64,000 bases of DNA, taken from contig NC_135149.1 in NCBI RefSeq assembly GCF_050948215.1, forward strand, positions 12,009,001 through 12,073,000, given 5' to 3'. Made by a program: the position numbers and the translations under genes. The stretch's first letter is position 1; each line of letters begins with the position of its first letter. Under the pieces are notes generated by a model. It worked only from the letters and a program-made list of their open reading frames with translations, searched no databases and was not told the origin of the DNA. Below, piece by piece: positions 60,701 through 64,000 of the stretch. The stretch comes from Halictus rubicundus. Its lineage: Eukaryota > Arthropoda > Insecta > Hymenoptera > Halictidae.

Positions 60701-60902
60701 CGACCGCTTATGGTCACGAACCAGTATAAAATTTGTCCCAAATTCTCCAAATTTTATCGAAAAAACATTTTGTTTTTGTTAAAATTATTTTTTTATTTTT
60801 TTTAAACAAATTTTTTTCGATACCAATACGTCGATTCACGGTTTCAGAACGTACGTTTGTGCAAAGCATTTTCAATAGTGAACTGTACTATATTTTCTTT
60901 AA
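57781..60902. other. Gene-free stretch with CpG-rich islands
   Basis: Unique DNA. A CpG-rich island at about 58720-59520 has many short overlapping frames and no recognisable protein. A GA-rich run lies at 60065-60120. No exon seen. Confidence 0.4.
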
Positions 60903-61127
60903 TACAGTGTTTACTCGATTTATGTCCAAAACACGGGTCTAGCCAGGGACATATATCGGCCAAGAGATACTATTCTTTGATCCACGCCGAACGTAGAAAA
61001 GGAGAGCAAAGCTCTAGAGGCTTCGGTTCGTGGCTCCTCACGTGGTATGCCCCGAGGCTGTGAGAACAGTTCTTGGACTTTTATCGGCTAGGCATTTAGT
61101 ACATACGTATGTAGAGTAAACAATGTG
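60903..61127. mobile_element. Pogo-like non-autonomous element, copy B
   Basis: Starts TACAGTGTTTACTCGATTTA and ends AGAGTAAACAATGTG, an imperfect inverted match. Shares GGGTCTAGCCAGGGACATAT and GGACTTTTATCGGCTAGGCA with copy A, and the segment TTTGATCCACGCCGAACGTA, inverted, with copy D. Confidence 0.7.
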
Positions 61128-62529
61128 TTGATGTTATATTGCATTTTGTCTCGTTAGCTTGCTTTTAAAACGGACATGTCTGTCCTTCATACTGCAAAAG
61201 GTGATACGAAAGTTAAATTTTAATTTGCTTCTAATTTTCTCACATTAAGCCTGTAGTGATAGAGTCCCTTATGATCTCATACAAATTTTCTGTATATTAA
61301 CTTTTGCTGCAGTGACAGAAAATTATTGCAAGTACGATAATGTGACTAAGTTCTTTAAAACATTGTCGAAAATTTCAAAAATTATTAAACGAGCATTAAA
61401 CAAAATACTCGCACTTTTCCTGTATTTTAATTGTTTGATAAATAAAGCAATTACAAAAGATTGTTTTCCACGCTCGCGATTGAAAATTGCAGAGAATTTA
61501 ATTTAGCTCTGGTATTTTGCATAAAGGAAGGTAAGTTAATTTTGCGCGTGTTGCTAATTAAAATTAGAAAGAATGACATAATATTTAGAAAATTATTATA
61601 CGTTGATTTTTAATGTTCCATAAAAGAATCTTTTGGTAGAATATTTTAATAATGAATTCTGTTCCTTTGATAATTTTGTATGATATTTTACTCATATTTT
61701 CGATCTGCCTTTTATAATTAAACGCGGTTCTTTGTCTTATTTTAAATAAACTTGAAATTTGTAACAAGGTAAAGAGTAAAAGGAGCAATATATGTATAAA
61801 CACGCGTATATAATTTATGTTTTTTGAAATTTCCTGTCGACAGATTTGTTAGTTCTGAAAGCCATTAATGTTATTTATGTAACGAGCTGAAATCTATACG
61901 AAACATTCCTCAAGCTGTTTACTGAACCATAATAATAATTAGTCAGCTATAATGCGCCAGTAATTGGAGCGAGACGTGATACGTGGGAGATAATAACAAA
62001 TATTCTAATTAACGTCAAAAAAATATTAACATCGCAACAGAAAATTATTCTACATCGAACAACATGTTAAATGACCAAAGACCACGTCTTAGCAATATTA
62101 AAATGCCTCACACATTCTACCGCAATTTGTTATTACTACGAACGGAATACTCCCACGCCTTCAAAAATATAAAAATTCAAAAACACATCATTATTCTCCT
62201 ACGAATTTCTTCCGATCGTTAACAATCCATAAAGTAATAATAGAGAAGCTCCAAAAATTATTCGAACTCCAAATTTTTTATTTTCGACAAAATATTATAA
62301 TTTCGTAAAGAAGAATCGTACGACGATAAATCTGGACTCATTCTAATGCTTGAAGTCTCTACTTTCACTCTCTATCGTGAATTTTCTTCTAACATATTTT
62401 TTTCAACACTGGTGCATCGATATAGCGGACAGAGATGGATTGAACCGAAGACAGATTATTTCTCGAAAATGCTACAGCTTGAAACGCCTATAAAAACATT
62501 AGAAATTTTTTTGTGAACGAATCCACCAT
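61128..62529. other. AT-rich intergenic DNA
   Basis: Strongly AT-rich unique DNA. I see no genes, repeats or regulatory signals that can be supported. Confidence 0.5.
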
Positions 62530-62743
62530 AGATTTGAAAATTGGAGCTTCCCCTTTAAAACGACATCTTCAAACTTGAGATACGATTTTTTCTGTTCGTT
62601 CTATGAAGCTTTAAATGAAAGGTATGATGATCGAATGTCGAAGTCGAATTTGTTCTTCATTTCCATTGCATAGAACAGCAAAAAAAAAGAAATCCTACAT
62701 CAAATTTTAAGGGATCGTTGTAAAGGGGAGGCTTCAATCTACG
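62530..62743. mobile_element. Hairpin MITE, copy 2
   Basis: Left arm (about 62530-62595, GGAGCTTCCCCTTTAAAACG) and right arm (about 62689-62743, inverted, reading AGATTGAAGCCTCCCCTTTA) form an imperfect inverted repeat. The right arm matches the arms of the 26597-26787 element more closely than it matches its own partner. Related phrases (GAGGCTCC, GAGGCTTCAATCT) recur just outside both copies. Confidence 0.55.
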
Positions 62744-63913
62744 AATCCTTCGTGGTTCCGTTCCAAAAAAAAAAAAATTTTCCAAAGATTCTAGAGAAGT
62801 TTTAATTAATAGAATTTTCAAGACAGAATATGTCTACATTTTTCCATCTGTCATATCATTAGAAAACATCGCCGAGTAAAATTAACGAGGAGCAACGAAG
62901 GTAGAGGCTCCAAGCATCAAAACGAATCCAAACTTGTTGCCGTACGATCCTTTTTCAATAACGTACAACAGTTTAAATATTAAGTACAATAGCTGGAATT
63001 CTTTTCGGAGTCACCGCGGAAGAGCAAGGGTTCGGAGCAAATTAGTCTCAAAAAAAAAAACATTCGTAGGAGCCAAAATTAATTATCAACGAAGACGGGG
63101 GAATATAAACAGTTGATTTTACTGATCGTCTCGGTAGAGGAACGAGAGCGATCGGTGAAAAAGCCGAGGAGGCGCAGATGCGGATAGCCGAGCTGCGTTT
63201 CGACACGGATTGTCGATCCCTGCCGCCCCTCTGTCCGGCCCTCGGAGCGCTCTTCGGGGTCCCGGCTGGTATTTTCTGTCAGTCGACGGCGGGCCGCGGG
63301 TCGAGCTGGTCGAGAAAACACCAGGCTCGTCAAACTAAACTTGTCCGACACGTGTACCCGTTCATTCTCGCGCGTATTTCGAACGAAACGTCAAACCAAG
63401 ATCCTCCGGCACGGGGATGCGAGATGCTCGGATCTAAACTGGTCCTCGAAGCAGGAACGACGACCCTGTTGACACTTGACGCACGGTGACTAATTAAATT
63501 GAAGAAAAAATGTTGTCCGTCTTCACTCTAAATGTTCAATATTAAAAACTGCCTAGAAAAATTAAAAAAAAAAAAACTGCCACAAAAGCCGGGGCCATTT
63601 TTATCGAATAAGTCTGAAGGCTTCGGCCGATTATTTTCATTCTGCGAGTGATTTCGTGGGAAGGAGGCTTACGAAATCTTGCATCACGGTATCGATTTTG
63701 TTGAATCCGCGTTAGCGATCGAATAGAAAGTCGATCGTGTGACCAGGCGAAAAACGAGCTGGTCGCTCGCTGGCAATTTTTTAATCGAACACCTGTCGTG
63801 ATCGTTGGTCGCCGAAACGAGGCAGATCGTGGCAAAAGGATTGTTCTCGCTCGAGGGGGGTGGCTCGTCTCGGTAGATAAGGGAAGCGGTGACCCGGACT
63901 GTCAAGGCGCAAC
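62744..63913. other. Gene-free stretch leading to possible promoter
   Basis: AT-rich to about 63110, then CpG-rich unique DNA (63120-63490). Short open frames here have no recognisable domain. It may be the upstream region of a gene lying beyond the right edge. Confidence 0.4.
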
Positions 63914-63979
63914 TATAAAGTCGACGATAGTGAAGTCGACAGCCGCCAGTGTCGCGGGAGCCGCGCGCGAGAGAGGACC
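63914..63979 (+). promoter_or_regulatory. Possible core promoter at the window edge
   Basis: TATAAAG lies at 63914-63920. An initiator-like CCAGTG has its A at 63948, 34 bases on. GGACC at 63975-63979 fits the downstream promoter element RGWYV exactly at +28 to +32 relative to that A. The following sequence is GC-rich with no ATG before the window ends. Each motif is short and the TATA spacing is a little long. Confidence 0.3.
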
Positions 63980-64000
63980 GTGGCTCTTGTACGTCGCCGC

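Overview
This is a eukaryotic, almost certainly insect window. The gene model, the dense dinucleotide microsatellites, the many short transposon fossils and the CpG-containing unique DNA suggest a hymenopteran such as a bee, but the sequence itself does not settle the order. Only one gene can be recognised: the 3' part of the ecdysone-response transcription factor gene broad (Broad-Complex, br) on the + strand. The BTB core exons are not in the window and must lie upstream.

Left quarter (1-24 kb). Three alternative 3'-terminal exons lie at 5236-5609, 8479-8981 and 12427-13412. Each encodes one pair of C2H2 zinc fingers, a tail and a stop codon. All three begin two bases before a codon boundary, so a single upstream phase-1 donor could join in frame to any of them. 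The third exon is recognisable as the Z1 type, with its long conserved tail. The first two are other Z types (Z2/Z3/Z4 class, not resolved). The first two have poor polypyrimidine tracts and the third a strong one. The Z1 3' UTR carries two perfect let-7 seed matches within 311 bases of each other, and may end near 18.1 kb or as far out as 24.1 kb.

Middle (24-38.6 kb). This is a graveyard of small transposons (pogo-like, piggyBac-like, hAT-like and hairpin MITEs). It then gives way to the strangest part of the window, 31.3-33.6 kb. This is a non-coding block packed with short perfect hairpins whose stems differ while the loops stay constant (AGAAG in one stretch, ACGA in the next), followed by 72-, about 220- and 48-bp tandem repeats. 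A 1.87-kb transposon with about 0.7-kb inverted repeats and a 3-bp target duplication sits directly beside it. A 186-bp satellite array follows at 36.25-38.2 kb and is itself interrupted by another hairpin-rich segment.

Right part (38.6-64 kb). No gene is supportable here. There are CpG-rich unique islands that could be regulatory, three small copies and one more diverged copy of the pogo-like family, a near-perfectly homogenised 159-bp tandem array (56.3-57.8 kb) that stays open as a 392-codon frame, and a second copy of a hairpin MITE. At the extreme right edge a TATA/initiator/DPE-like arrangement may mark the promoter of the next gene.
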